From positions 417,501 to 481,500 of the forward strand of contig NZ_JNIX01000007.1 in assembly GCF_000701445.1 (NCBI RefSeq): 64,000 bases of DNA. Direction: 5' to 3'. Of the stretch, positions 35,658 to 44,871 are shown in pieces. Under the pieces are notes generated by a model, which saw only the letters and a program-made list of their open reading frames with translations, did not search any database and was not told where the DNA came from. The stretch comes from Brevundimonas bacteroides DSM 4726. GTDB lineage: Bacteria > Pseudomonadota > Alphaproteobacteria > Caulobacterales > Caulobacteraceae. A program made the translations under genes and the position numbers. Numbering within the stretch: the stretch's first letter is position 1; each line of letters opens with the position of its first letter.

Positions 35658-35800
35658 CCGAACCAGCTTTTCTTCTTCGGCTTCGGCTCGGACCCGGTCT
35701 TCGCGGCCTCGCGCTGCTCGCGCTCCCGGATGGCCTTGGCGCGCCGCAGGGCGATCAGGGCGATCAGGCTGTGGCGGCGCGGATCGGACGAGCCGGCCAT
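35654..35800 (-). CDS. Small basic hypothetical protein
   Basis: A 48-residue protein with R-R-H-S-L-I-A-L-I-A-L-R-R-A-K-A-I-R-E and a lysine-rich tail K-P-K-K-K-S-W-F-G. It begins one base after the DUF4169 stop codon (TGA-C-ATG), so it is almost certainly the second gene of a two-gene operon. No domain is recognised. Confidence 0.6.
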   Translation of the reverse strand: MAGSSDPRRHSLIALIALRRAKAIREREQREAAKTGSEPKPKKKSWFG

Positions 35801-35801
35801 G

Positions 35802-35978
35802 TCAGTCCTCGCGCTTGGACTGGTCCAGCAGCTGCTGGATGCGCGCGCGCTCTGCGTCGGCGGCCGTTTTTTCGCCCTTGGTACGCCCGTGGGCGGCGCG
35901 GTTGGCGGCGGCTGTCGCCCTGGCCTCGGCTTTGTCACGAGCCTTGCGCGCGCGGTTCAGGTTGATGATCTCGCCCAT
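35802..35978 (-). CDS. DUF4169 family protein
   Basis: A 58-residue highly charged protein starting M-G-E-I-I-N-L-N-R-A-R-K-A-R, which is the DUF4169 hallmark, followed by A-N-R-A-A-H-G-R-T-K. Function is unknown. Start 35978 is used because the longer frame to 36086 runs into the DUF2171 coding region. It is divergent from DUF2171 and followed by the small basic protein. Confidence 0.85.
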   Translation of the reverse strand: MGEIINLNRARKARDKAEARATAAANRAAHGRTKGEKTAADAERARIQQLLDQSKRED

Positions 35979-35987
35979 CTCGACCTC

Positions 35988-36012
35988 GCAACCGCCGGTC
36001 GGTCCCGGCGTT
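35988..36012 (+). promoter_or_regulatory. Putative EcfG/SigT general-stress promoter
   Basis: GCAAC (35988-35992), a 16-base spacer, then CGTT (36009-36012). This resembles GGAAC-N16/17-CGTT with one mismatch. It lies 33 bases before the DUF2171 ATG; an AGGAG precedes that ATG at a good distance. Confidence 0.4.
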
Positions 36013-36045
36013 TCCCTGTCTCCCCGAACGCACAGGAGACGCCTC

Positions 36046-36282
36046 ATGGTAGACCCCACCCTCATCCAGGAACACCAGGAAGTCATCGGCTCGGACGGAC
36101 ATCATGTCGGCCGCGTCGATCATGTGCTCGGCGACCAGATCGAACTGGCCAAGCTCGATCTCGCCGCCGGCTTCAAGCACCACATGATCCCGGTCAGCTG
36201 GGTCGACTATGTCGATGACGACAAGGTGCGCCTGACCCTGACCGCCGACGAGGCCAAGTCGCGCTGGACCGAGAAGCACTAG
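36046..36282 (+). CDS. DUF2171 family protein
   Basis: A 78-residue protein with the PRC-barrel-like DUF2171 pattern: I-Q-E-H-Q-E-V-I-G-S-D-G-H-H-V-G-R-V-D-H-V followed by I-P-V-S-W-V-D-Y-V. Such proteins are often stress-linked in alphaproteobacteria, consistent with the EcfG-like promoter upstream, but no function is established. The RBS AGGAG lies seven bases before ATG 36046. A terminator follows. Confidence 0.88.
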   Translation: MVDPTLIQEHQEVIGSDGHHVGRVDHVLGDQIELAKLDLAAGFKHHMIPVSWVDYVDDDKVRLTLTADEAKSRWTEKH

Positions 36283-36307
36283 CCATCGGCTTACTGCGAA
36301 TTCACGG

Positions 36308-36340
36308 AAAGCCCCGCTGCGAACGGCGGGGCTTTCTCTT
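36308..36340 (+). terminator. Rho-independent terminator after DUF2171
   Basis: Stem AAAGCCCCGC/GCGGGGCTTT with an 8-base loop followed by CTCTT. It lies 26 bases past the DUF2171 stop. Confidence 0.8.
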
Positions 36341-36383
36341 ATCTTGAGACGGTCGGCGTTCGGCCGACGGGGAGACGAAAGCC

Positions 36384-36776
36384 TTGATCCGCCTGATCCT
36401 CAACATCCTGTGGTTCATCTTCGGCGGCTGGATCAGTGGCCTGCTGTGGCTTCTGGGTGGCGCGATCCTGGCCATCACCATCGTCGGCCTGCCCTGGACC
36501 AAAGCCGCATGGCGGATCGCCAGCTACTCCTTCTGGCCGTTCGGTCGCGAGGTCGTGTGGGCCGGCGAGGCCGAGGGGCAGGGGATCGGCTGTTTCGGCA
36601 TCGGTCTGAACGTCATCTGGTTCGTCTTCGCCGGCTGGTACATCGCCCTGTCGCACCTGCTGATCGCGGTGGCGGAGTTCATCTCCATCATCGGCATCCC
36701 CTTCGCCCTGAAGGACCTGGAGCTCGCCAAGTTGGCGCTCGCCCCCGTCGGCGCAACGATCCGCGACAAGCCCTGA
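36384..36776 (+). CDS. yccF: YccF domain-containing membrane protein
   Basis: A 130-residue inner-membrane protein with two YccF repeats: N-I-L-W-F-I-F-G-G-W and N-V-I-W-F-V-F-A-G-W. Each is followed by a long hydrophobic helix and G-I-P-F or G-L-P-W. The start is TTG at 36384, with GGAGA 11 bases upstream. Function is unknown. Confidence 0.9.
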   Translation: MIRLILNILWFIFGGWISGLLWLLGGAILAITIVGLPWTKAAWRIASYSFWPFGREVVWAGEAEGQGIGCFGIGLNVIWFVFAGWYIALSHLLIAVAEFISIIGIPFALKDLELAKLALAPVGATIRDKP

Positions 36777-36889
36777 CGTCTCTCGGCGGCTGTCACTGAA
36801 GCGTGGCGCGGCGCTGGTAGTCTGTCTTTTCCGCCGCGCGATGGTTCCGATCCTCGGCACCGGGCGTCACAGCGGAGCAGGAGGCGGCC

Positions 36890-37714
36890 ATGCCCTATGC
36901 GACCCTGAGAGACGGCACCCAGATGTTCTACCGCGACTGGGGCTCCGGCCAGCCAGTCGTGTTCCACCACGGCTGGCCCCTGAGCGGCGACGACTGGGAC
37001 GCCCAGATGCTGTTCTTCCTGGCCCAGGGCTATCGCGTCATCGCCCATGACCGTCGCGGCCACGGCCGGTCGGGCGAGACCTTCGACGGCAATGAGATGG
37101 ACACCTACGCCGCCGACGTCGCCGATCTGGCGGCCCGGCTCGACCTGCGCGACGCTATCCATGTCGGCCATTCAACCGGCGGCGGCGAGGTCACCCGCTA
37201 TGTCGCCCGCCACGGGGCCGGCCGGGTCGCCAAGGCCGTGATCATCGGCGCCGTGCCTCCGATCATGCTCAGGACCGAGGCCTATCCGAACGGCCTGCCG
37301 CTCGAGGTGTTCGACGGGTTTCGCACGGCTCTGGCCGCCAACCGCGCGGCGTTCTATCGCGAGGTGGCCTCGGGTCCGTTCTACGGCTTCAACCGTCCGG
37401 GCGCGACGGTCATCCAGGCGACGATCGACAACTGGTGGCGTCAGGGCATGGCCGGGTCGGCCAAGTCCCACTACGACTGCATCAAGGCGTTCTCGGAGAC
37501 GGACTTCACCGAGGACCTGAAGGCGATCGATGTGCCGATCCTGATTCTGCACGGCGAGGACGACCAGATCGTCCCCATCGACAACTCCGCCCGCCTGGCG
37601 ATCGGCCTGGTCAAGCATGGAACGCTGAAGACCTATCCCGGCCTGCCCCACGGCATGTGCACGACCCATGCGGAGGTCATCCACGCCGACCTGCTGGCCT
37701 TCTTCCGGTCCTGA
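36890..37714 (+). CDS. Alpha/beta hydrolase, non-haem chloroperoxidase/esterase type
   Basis: A 274-residue serine hydrolase. The oxyanion region is F-H-H-G-W-P-L-S, the nucleophile elbow G-H-S-T-G-G, the acid aspartate lies in H-G-E-D-D-Q-I-V-P, and the histidine in G-L-P-H-G-M. The order matches cofactor-free haloperoxidases and arylesterases, which in vivo act mainly as esterases or perhydrolases. No leader is seen, so it is cytoplasmic. It is convergent with fumC (four-base gap). Confidence 0.9.
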   Translation: MPYATLRDGTQMFYRDWGSGQPVVFHHGWPLSGDDWDAQMLFFLAQGYRVIAHDRRGHGRSGETFDGNEMDTYAADVADLAARLDLRDAIHVGHSTGGGEVTRYVARHGAGRVAKAVIIGAVPPIMLRTEAYPNGLPLEVFDGFRTALAANRAAFYREVASGPFYGFNRPGATVIQATIDNWWRQGMAGSAKSHYDCIKAFSETDFTEDLKAIDVPILILHGEDDQIVPIDNSARLAIGLVKHGTLKTYPGLPHGMCTTHAEVIHADLLAFFRS

Positions 37715-37718
37715 TCCG

Positions 37719-39110
<1,392 letters not shown>

Positions 39111-39191
39111 GGTCGTCAGGACTCGCGAAGGCGTGGCGGGAAGATGCGCAGGCGTGTAGCACGGAGCCATGACCGGGCAAGGCGGACGCGC

Positions 39192-39569
39192 GTGACCTCA
39201 GACTGGATCGTCTCCGGCAAGGTCCGCGCGCGGGAGGAGGGGGCCTCCGTCGTCGTCATGATCGACGGCCTGACGACGCAGGCGAAATACTACAAGCCGC
39301 TGATCTACGAATTCTTCCGCAAGGAGTGGCGCGGGGCGCGGCCGTCCTATGGCGACTTCGTGGTCGAGATCGTCATGGAGCATGTCGGCGAGCCGCCCTG
39401 GATGGACCTCGACAACCTGGCCAAGGCCCTGCTGGACGCCATCAAGGGCTATCTGTTTCACGACGACGCCCAGGTGGCGCGGCTTCTCGTCGAGCGGCGC
39501 GAGGGCGAGCGCGAACGCATCACCATCCGCGCCTTCCCGCGTCAGGGCGCCTCGGACGGACCCGGATAG
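39192..39569 (+). CDS. RusA-family Holliday junction endonuclease
   Basis: A 125-residue protein matching RusA resolvases, which cut four-way junctions with Mg2+. Acidic residues typical of the active site are seen in [17 protein letters not shown] (D72, D74, D82) and F-H-D-D-A-Q-V (D91, D92). RusA is often phage-borne, but here there are no phage genes and codon use matches neighbours, so it is probably chromosomal. The GTG start at 39192 gives the family length. It overlaps the convergent GFA gene by 28 bases. Confidence 0.82.
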   Translation: MTSDWIVSGKVRAREEGASVVVMIDGLTTQAKYYKPLIYEFFRKEWRGARPSYGDFVVEIVMEHVGEPPWMDLDNLAKALLDAIKGYLFHDDAQVARLLVERREGERERITIRAFPRQGASDGPG

Positions 39570-39949
39570 CGTTCGAACGCCGGCAAACGATCCAGATGAC
39601 CCATCCAGCCGATGCGTTCCGCCGTCTGGATCTGGCCCTGCAGAGGTATGGCGTCGGGACTGTCCAGAGTGGCGCTCTGCACGTCGATCTGGCCCGGGAA
39701 GATGACCTCGTTGGTGTAGAACAGCCCCGTCCCGCAAACCCCGCAGAACCCCCGCCGCCCATGCTCGGACGAGGCGTACCAGACCGGCTCGCCTGTGATC
39801 CTGACCTGATCAGCGGGAGCCAAAGCCCAGGCGACGGCGGGCGCTCCGGCGGCCTTTCGGCAATCAATGCAGTGACACAGGGCGTGATGGATCGCCTCAT
39901 CGGCGGTTTCATAGCGGATCGCGCCGCAGTGGCAGGCTCCGGTCAGCAT
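39542..39949 (-). CDS. GFA-family (glutathione-dependent formaldehyde-activating) protein
   Basis: A 135-residue zinc protein of the GFA/CENP-V fold. Its cysteines are C-H-C-G near residue 6, C-H-C-I-D-C-R near 25-30 and F-C-G-V-C-G-T near 68-74, the standard ligand set. Formaldehyde activation has been shown only for one member, so the function is uncertain. It overlaps the RusA 3' end by 28 bases. Confidence 0.88.
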   Translation of the reverse strand: MLTGACHCGAIRYETADEAIHHALCHCIDCRKAAGAPAVAWALAPADQVRITGEPVWYASSEHGRRGFCGVCGTGLFYTNEVIFPGQIDVQSATLDSPDAIPLQGQIQTAERIGWMGHLDRLPAFERYPGPSEAP

Positions 39950-40006
39950 CGTGCTCTCCTTGTCGATGGGCGTCGATGATGGCGCGAGGCTGCTGCCACC
40001 TTGGTG

Positions 40007-40747
40007 TCAGGATGACGGGCGGCTGAACTGTAGCGTCGGCACCAGCAGTTGCATGTTGGCCCCGATGAAAACCTGCGGCTCCGACGCCGGGCTCAACCCC
40101 TCCGCCTCCTCCCGATCCTTGACGCAGGACCGCACGGCGTTGCCCAGCGCGATGAAGTCCGTCGCCGTGGGCAACGCCTCGATCACGCAGCCGTCGAAAT
40201 AGGGATAGACCGCATCCTCGCTGCACCCGAATGACGCGCGATCATGCCGCGCCGCCGTCAGGATCATCCGGTTGGGACCCGCCAGCCCGTCGATGAAGGA
40301 GCCCGAGAAACAGGCCGATAGCACCAGCACTGTCGGTCTCTCGCCGCACCAGTTCCTCAGAAGGCCAGCCAGGGTCGGTGGCGTCAGCCGGACGTCGGGG
40401 CCGAAGACGATCTCCCGCGGCACGCCGTGCGAGGTGATGTAGATCAGGCATCCGCTCGGCGCCCGCGCCGTCGCCTCGGCGATCCGGTAGATGGCCTCCT
40501 GGGCGGTTGTGACCGGCTGCGCGTCGGGCCTCAGCGTCACATCGACCATGTCCGCGCGGCTGAACCCCGCGGCCAGGAACCCGGACGTCAGGTCACGTCG
40601 CGCGTTGTCGAAAGCCTGGATCGGTTCGCCCGCGCTGGTGCGCCAGTCCGCGGCGATGATGGCCGAGGCCCAGCCGTCGAAACGGCTCTGGGCGTGCGCG
40701 GACCCTGCCGCCAACCAGACGAGAACGATGACGAGGGCTCTGACCAC
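40007..40747 (-). CDS. Secreted C13/caspase-like cysteine peptidase
   Basis: A 246-residue protein with a signal peptide ending A-G-S-A-H-A-Q (about 1-20), so probably periplasmic. The catalytic pair is visible: H107 in Y-I-T-S-H-G and C146 in V-L-S-A-C-F-S-G-S-F. This is the clan CD arrangement shared by legumain (C13) and caspases. GTG 40747 is the start, with GGAG seven bases upstream. It is followed 56 bases upstream on the same strand by sspB. The substrate is unknown. Confidence 0.8.
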   Translation of the reverse strand: MVRALVIVLVWLAAGSAHAQSRFDGWASAIIAADWRTSAGEPIQAFDNARRDLTSGFLAAGFSRADMVDVTLRPDAQPVTTAQEAIYRIAEATARAPSGCLIYITSHGVPREIVFGPDVRLTPPTLAGLLRNWCGERPTVLVLSACFSGSFIDGLAGPNRMILTAARHDRASFGCSEDAVYPYFDGCVIEALPTATDFIALGNAVRSCVKDREEAEGLSPASEPQVFIGANMQLLVPTLQFSRPSS

Positions 40748-40802
40748 GGGCGTCTCCGAAACCGGTGACCGGAGGTTAGCGCGCCCTGTGTGGCCGTGAA
40801 GC

Positions 40803-41291
40803 CTACTTCTTGCGGAACTGGTCCAGTGAGACGACCTTGGGGCCCTCTTCGCCCGACGGCGCGGGCTCGGTCCGCTTCGGCGGCGCGGGCAGTTCCGCCA
40901 CGGTCTGGGGCGCGATCTCGGGGGCCTCAAACTGCAGCAGGAACTGCACGCTCGGATCGTAGAACCGCGTGACGGCGACGTAGGGCACGGTCAGCACCTT
41001 GGGCATGCCGCCGAACTTAAGCATCACCGAAAACAGGTCGTGCTCGACCGCCAGGTCCCAGTACTGGTGCTGGAGGACGACTGTCATCTCGTCGGGATAC
41101 TTGGCCACCACGTCGGGCGGCACCGATACGCCAGGGGCCCGGGTCTTGAAGGTGATATAGAAATGGTGGGCACCCGGAATGCCTTGCGGGCTGGCGGCGC
41201 GTTCGAGCGCGGCGCGGATCACTCCGCGCAGGGCGTCCTGCGCGAGCTTCTCGTACTGCATCTCGTCGATCGGCTGGGCGTCGTCGGCCAT
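40803..41291 (-). CDS. sspB: SspB family ClpXP adaptor (SspB-alpha)
   Basis: Delivers SsrA-tagged proteins to ClpXP. The 162-residue protein has the alpha-type domain with H-H-F-Y-I-T-F, V-V-L-Q-H-Q-Y-W-D-L, and V-M-L-K-F-G-G-M-P-K-V-L-T-V-P-Y. A Pro-rich linker leads to the C-terminal K-V-V-S-L-D-Q-F-R-K-K, the ClpX-docking tail. It lies directly beside ssrA, and both are on the minus strand, about 93 bases apart. Confidence 0.94.
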   Translation of the reverse strand: MADDAQPIDEMQYEKLAQDALRGVIRAALERAASPQGIPGAHHFYITFKTRAPGVSVPPDVVAKYPDEMTVVLQHQYWDLAVEHDLFSVMLKFGGMPKVLTVPYVAVTRFYDPSVQFLLQFEAPEIAPQTVAELPAPPKRTEPAPSGEEGPKVVSLDQFRKK

Positions 41292-41384
41292 GGAACCCTC
41301 ACTGGAGGCGACTGATAGCGGCCACGCGCGGCGGGCGAAAGATGGGAATGAGGGAAAGTGCCGGCTTCTGTTGCCAGGCGCCGG

Positions 41385-41690
41385 CGGGCCCCGCCTGGGG
41401 ATCTGAACCCCCAGGGCTTAAGTGTTCGAAATCAACCGAACCGCATTACGCGGCGAGGCGGACTTCTTCAGCGAAGTTATCGTTCGCAGGTAGTTTAAAG
41501 GCCCGATACGGTGGGCCAGGACGGGCGAAAGCAACCTCTTTACACGTCCGTCGATGCTAGTCGGCCCCGCAGAGTTCCGCCGATAACGCGGAAGAGATTG
41601 GTGGAGCCGCCGGGAATCGCACCCGGGTCCGGTCCGCTTATTACAAGCGCGTTTATCGCCATAGCCGGGACCGAAGCCCCGGCGGGACCA
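41385..41690 (-). ncRNA. ssrA: tmRNA, circularly permuted two-piece form
   Basis: On the minus strand the acceptor piece comes first. It ends in GGCTCCACCA at 41608-41599, with a T-arm GTGCGATTCCCGG. A spacer follows, then the coding piece from GGGGCC at 41568. The two ends pair (GGGGCC/GGCTCC). The tag frame (41487-41446) reads A-N-D-N-F-A-E-E-V-R-L-A-A-stop. The first nine bases of the acceptor piece (41689-41681) pair with 41395-41387 at the far end, giving the inter-piece helix. Outer ends are approximate. This fills the 467-base gap between sspB and the PP2C-kinase gene. Confidence 0.93.
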
Positions 41691-41758
41691 ATATAGGTGC
41701 CAAGGCTCTTGCTTCCAAGTTACGAAACGACGTCTCCTTGCACGCAGGGGGATCCACG

Positions 41759-43453
41759 ATGGGCGCGGACGCACGGCTTCAGATCGCGGCGGGGTTCGCC
41801 ACGGCGCAGGGGCCGCGGGCGGACAATCAGGATTTCGGCGCTGTCCACATCGGCCCGCCGTCCGAACAGGCGCTGCACGGCATGGTGGCCCTGGTCGCCG
41901 ACGGGGTCAGCGGGTCCAAGGCCGGGCGCATCGCCTCGGAGCTCGCGTGTCGGACTTTCATCGACGCCTACGTCGACCAGAATCCGCTGAAGGGCGTGGC
42001 TGCGGCGGGCGTCGCGGCCCTGTCCGGCTACAATCGCTGGCTCCATGCCAAGGGTCGGTCCGATCCGAACATGGCGGGGGCGGCGACCACCTTCACCGCG
42101 CTGGTCCTGCGCGGACGAGAAGCGACGGTGCTTCACGTCGGCGACAGCCGCGCCTGGCACTTCCGCGACGGGGTGCTGACGTCGCTGACCGAGGACCACG
42201 TCCTGGCCCAGCCCGGCCTCAGCCACGTCCTGTATCGCGCGGTTGGCATCGAACCGGACCTGAGGCTCGACACCCGCGCGGTGACGCTGAAGGCGCACGA
42301 CCGGCTGCTTCTGACCACCGACGGCGTCCACGGCGTCGTGCCCGAAGCCGAGCTGAGCCGCCTGCTCGCTCGCCGCGCCTCGCCCGAGGCCGACGCCCAG
42401 GCCATCGTCGCGGCGGCGGGGGAGGCGGAGACCCGCGACAACGCCACCGCCATCGTCATCGACGTCATCCGGCCGGGCGCGGTCGATCAGGACGCCATCT
42501 GGGCCGAGGCCGCCGGCCTGCCGATCCTGCCGGTCCCGAGCGTCGGCGACCGCATCGACGGATTCGTGCTGGAACGCCTGCTGTCCGACGGCAGATACAC
42601 CCGCGTCTTCGCCGCCCGGGACGGGGAGGGCGGCGACCGCCTCGTGCTCAAGTTCCCCAAGCCCGCTCTGACGTCCGAGCGCGGCGCGCGCGGGGCTTTT
42701 CTGCGCGAGAGCTTCATCGGCCGCCGTATCGACAGCCCCTTCGTCGGCAAGACCCTGAGCCTCGAACCCGGCCGCCAGAGCGGCCTCTACATCGCCCAGC
42801 CGCTCTACGTCGGCCGCACGCTTCATGCGAAGATCGCTGATGAACCGTTTGATATCGCGCCGGGTCTCGACATCGCGATCCGCCTGTCAAAGGGCGTGGC
42901 GGCGTTGCATCGCCTCGGCGTCGCCCACCGCGACATCAAGCCGGACAACGTCATCCTGGAAGCGGACGGCGGCCTGAAACTGATCGATCTCGGCGTCGCC
43001 CGCCTGCCGCGCGTGGAGGAGTTCGCCGAAGCCGAGGCCCCCGGCACGCCCGGCTACAAGGCGCCGGAGATGTTCGCGGGCAACCTCGGCGACGCCCTGA
43101 CCGACCAGTACGCCCTGGGCGTCACCCTCTACCGCCTCTTCACCGGCGACTATCCCTCCGGCCAGGAGACGGAGTTCAGCCGCATCCGTTTCGACCGCCC
43201 GACCCGCCCGACCCAGCACCGCCCCGACATGCCCGCCTGGCTGGAGGCCGCGATCCTGCGCGCCCTGTCGGTCGACCCCGCCGACCGCTTCGACAGCGTC
43301 GAGGAACTGATCCACGTCCTCGAAGCCGGCAGCGCCGCCGCCGTCCCACCCCGCCGCGACCTGTCCCTGATGGAGCGCGAGCCGGTGCGTTTCTGGCAGG
43401 CGGTCAGCGCGGGATTGTTCGTGCTCCTGCTGCTGAGCTGGATGCTGCGCTAG
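41759..43453 (+). CDS. Fused PP2C phosphatase-Ser/Thr kinase with membrane anchor
   Basis: A 564-residue bifunctional protein. The PP2C domain (about 10-240) has A-D-N-Q-D (D22), A-D-G-V (D48-G49), a G-A-A-T-T-F-T-A-L-V strand, V-G-D-S-R and D-N-A-T. The kinase domain (about 265-530) has the ATP-lysine K298, the catalytic loop H390-R-D-I-K-P-D-N, D-L-G at 410-412 instead of D-F-G, and G-T-P-G-Y-K-A-P-E. A final helix near 545-562 anchors it with both domains cytosolic. Homologues often sit near nitrate/nitrite genes; none are here. The target is unknown. Confidence 0.92.
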   Translation: MGADARLQIAAGFATAQGPRADNQDFGAVHIGPPSEQALHGMVALVADGVSGSKAGRIASELACRTFIDAYVDQNPLKGVAAAGVAALSGYNRWLHAKGRSDPNMAGAATTFTALVLRGREATVLHVGDSRAWHFRDGVLTSLTEDHVLAQPGLSHVLYRAVGIEPDLRLDTRAVTLKAHDRLLLTTDGVHGVVPEAELSRLLARRASPEADAQAIVAAAGEAETRDNATAIVIDVIRPGAVDQDAIWAEAAGLPILPVPSVGDRIDGFVLERLLSDGRYTRVFAARDGEGGDRLVLKFPKPALTSERGARGAFLRESFIGRRIDSPFVGKTLSLEPGRQSGLYIAQPLYVGRTLHAKIADEPFDIAPGLDIAIRLSKGVAALHRLGVAHRDIKPDNVILEADGGLKLIDLGVARLPRVEEFAEAEAPGTPGYKAPEMFAGNLGDALTDQYALGVTLYRLFTGDYPSGQETEFSRIRFDRPTRPTQHRPDMPAWLEAAILRALSVDPADRFDSVEELIHVLEAGSAAAVPPRRDLSLMEREPVRFWQAVSAGLFVLLLLSWMLR

Positions 43454-43463
43454 CGATCACCGA

Positions 43464-43898
43464 TCAGAACCGGGCCGCCGGACGGGGATCGGTCGTCCCG
43501 CGGCAGATGCTGTCGTTGCTGCCGGACACCTCGGGACTGTCGAAATGGTTCAGGCTCATCTGGGCCTGCCCGGTCCGGCGGTCGATCCGCCCCTGCAGCC
43601 GGTACAGACCCGGACTGTAGTCATGGGTGAACTCGTCTGCCGTCAGCGTGCATCGGGCCCCACCGTCACAGCCGTTGGTCTCCAGCATGCGCGTCGACGG
43701 ATCGTAGCGCCGCATCAAGCCTTCACCGATCTGCCAGACGCCCTCGAAGGCACCCGTGAAGCGGCCAGTCGCCGAAGCCGGAACACGCTCGCACTGTATC
43801 CAGATGGCTGCGTTCTGAGCCTGAGCGGCCCCAGCCAGAGCAACACAGCCGATTACCGCCTGGATAGAAATCAGAGCTCTGGTCGTCAGGGTTCGCAT
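43464..43898 (-). CDS. Secreted hypothetical protein, tandem paralogue A
   Basis: A 144-residue protein with a signal peptide ending A-G-A-A-Q-A-Q. The mature part has A-I-W-I-Q-C, D-P-S-T, a C-T-L-T-A-D-E-F strand, R-I-D-R-R-T-G-Q-A and a C-terminal C-R-G-T-T-D-P-R-P. It is clearly related to its neighbour at 43912-44349, so the two arose by tandem duplication. Four cysteines in the mature part suggest disulfides. No named family is recognised. The base composition of the pair is somewhat lower in GC than the neighbours. Confidence 0.65.
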   Translation of the reverse strand: MRTLTTRALISIQAVIGCVALAGAAQAQNAAIWIQCERVPASATGRFTGAFEGVWQIGEGLMRRYDPSTRMLETNGCDGGARCTLTADEFTHDYSPGLYRLQGRIDRRTGQAQMSLNHFDSPEVSGSNDSICRGTTDPRPAARF

Positions 43899-43911
43899 GA
43901 TGATGCCGCCG

Positions 43912-44349
43912 TCAGAACTGGTTCGATGGCCGGGGATCGGCAACGCCTCGGCACACCGTCACAAGAGGCCCGCGCCGGACACCTTGCCAGATGTCATATG
44001 AGGAGGCTCGTCCCGTTCGTCGATCTATGCGGTCTTCGTAGACCTGGCCGGCCAAGTTGGGGTGTACGACGCGGCGCACCATCACGAACTCGTCCTCGGA
44101 TAAACGACACTCCGAAATCACGACGTCGGTGGAAACGCAGTAGTCTTCACGCAGCGATACCGTTGATGGGTCGAGCTGTCTGAAAGTATTGTCGCCGATC
44201 CGAAAGGTGCCTGCGAGGTGAGGCCCCTGATATTGCTCGCCGGCCGGAACGGCGCACGAGACCCAGATGGCTTCGTCCTGAGCCTGAGCGGCCTCTGCCG
44301 ACGCCGCAGTGACGATGCCGCCCGCCAAGATCGCGCTCATGAGCCTCAT
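43912..44349 (-). CDS. Secreted hypothetical protein, tandem paralogue B
   Basis: A 145-residue protein with a signal peptide ending A-E-A-A-Q-A-Q. It shares with paralogue A the motifs A-I-W-V-S-C, L-D-P-S-T, C-R-L-S-E-D-E-F, R-I-D-R-R-T-G-R-A and C-R-G-V-A-D-P-R-P. ATG 44349 (with another ATG nine bases later) is used. It lies 13 bases upstream of paralogue A on the same strand, so both are probably in one transcript. Location is inferred to be periplasmic; the function is unknown. Confidence 0.65.
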   Translation of the reverse strand: MRLMSAILAGGIVTAASAEAAQAQDEAIWVSCAVPAGEQYQGPHLAGTFRIGDNTFRQLDPSTVSLREDYCVSTDVVISECRLSEDEFVMVRRVVHPNLAGQVYEDRIDRRTGRASSYDIWQGVRRGPLVTVCRGVADPRPSNQF

Positions 44350-44478
44350 TGGACGCACCCTAAATCGCTGAAAGCGCGGAAAGGCTTGCATGCCTCTGAT
44401 ATTCGAACAAGGTTGCATTCGCCGACAAGGACGCGGTTTGTCAGGAACTCTGGGCGATTGATCATGAGGCGATCGAAA

Positions 44479-44835
44479 ATGCGATACGGCCTTGTGGCTC
44501 TGTGCCTGATCGCTGCAGGCCCTTTGGACGCCGCTCCCGTCCCTCCGCCCGGCTTGGCCCAGACGCCGGACCAGCTCTACTGCATCCTCCAGGACCTGAC
44601 GAACAACCGGGTGTTTCACTCGGCGGTGTTCGGCGGCGACTATGAGCGCTCGATGGACTACCAGCTGGCGTTCCGGGCCCATGTGACCGCCCGGTGGGGT
44701 CCCACCGGCTCCAGCCCCGGTGCCCTGTGCTGGTCCGAGCCCGACCGCACCCAGGCGACCAACGCCCAGAACCGCCTCGCCACCGAACATCAGAACCGCC
44801 GCTACGACGTCATCTGGACGCGCTGGTCGGGGTAA
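44479..44835 (+). CDS. Secreted hypothetical protein
   Basis: A 118-residue protein with a signal peptide (L-V-A-L-C-L-I-A-A-G) cleaved near A-A-P. The mature region has L-A-Q-T-P-D-Q-L-Y-C-I-L-Q-D-L and C-W-S-E-P-D, with two cysteines. ATG 44479 is preferred because GAGG lies nine bases upstream; ATG 44464 is in frame too. It is divergent from the two secreted paralogues but shows no similarity to them. No family recognised. Confidence 0.6.
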   Translation: MRYGLVALCLIAAGPLDAAPVPPPGLAQTPDQLYCILQDLTNNRVFHSAVFGGDYERSMDYQLAFRAHVTARWGPTGSSPGALCWSEPDRTQATNAQNRLATEHQNRRYDVIWTRWSG

Positions 44836-44871
44836 CGACTCACCAGGATCGTTGCCAATGCCAGCCAGGTC

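Noticed and set aside
39192-39569. RusA-like gene as evidence of a prophage remnant
   Set aside because: Only this one gene is phage-related by family, and the flanks are ordinary chromosomal genes.
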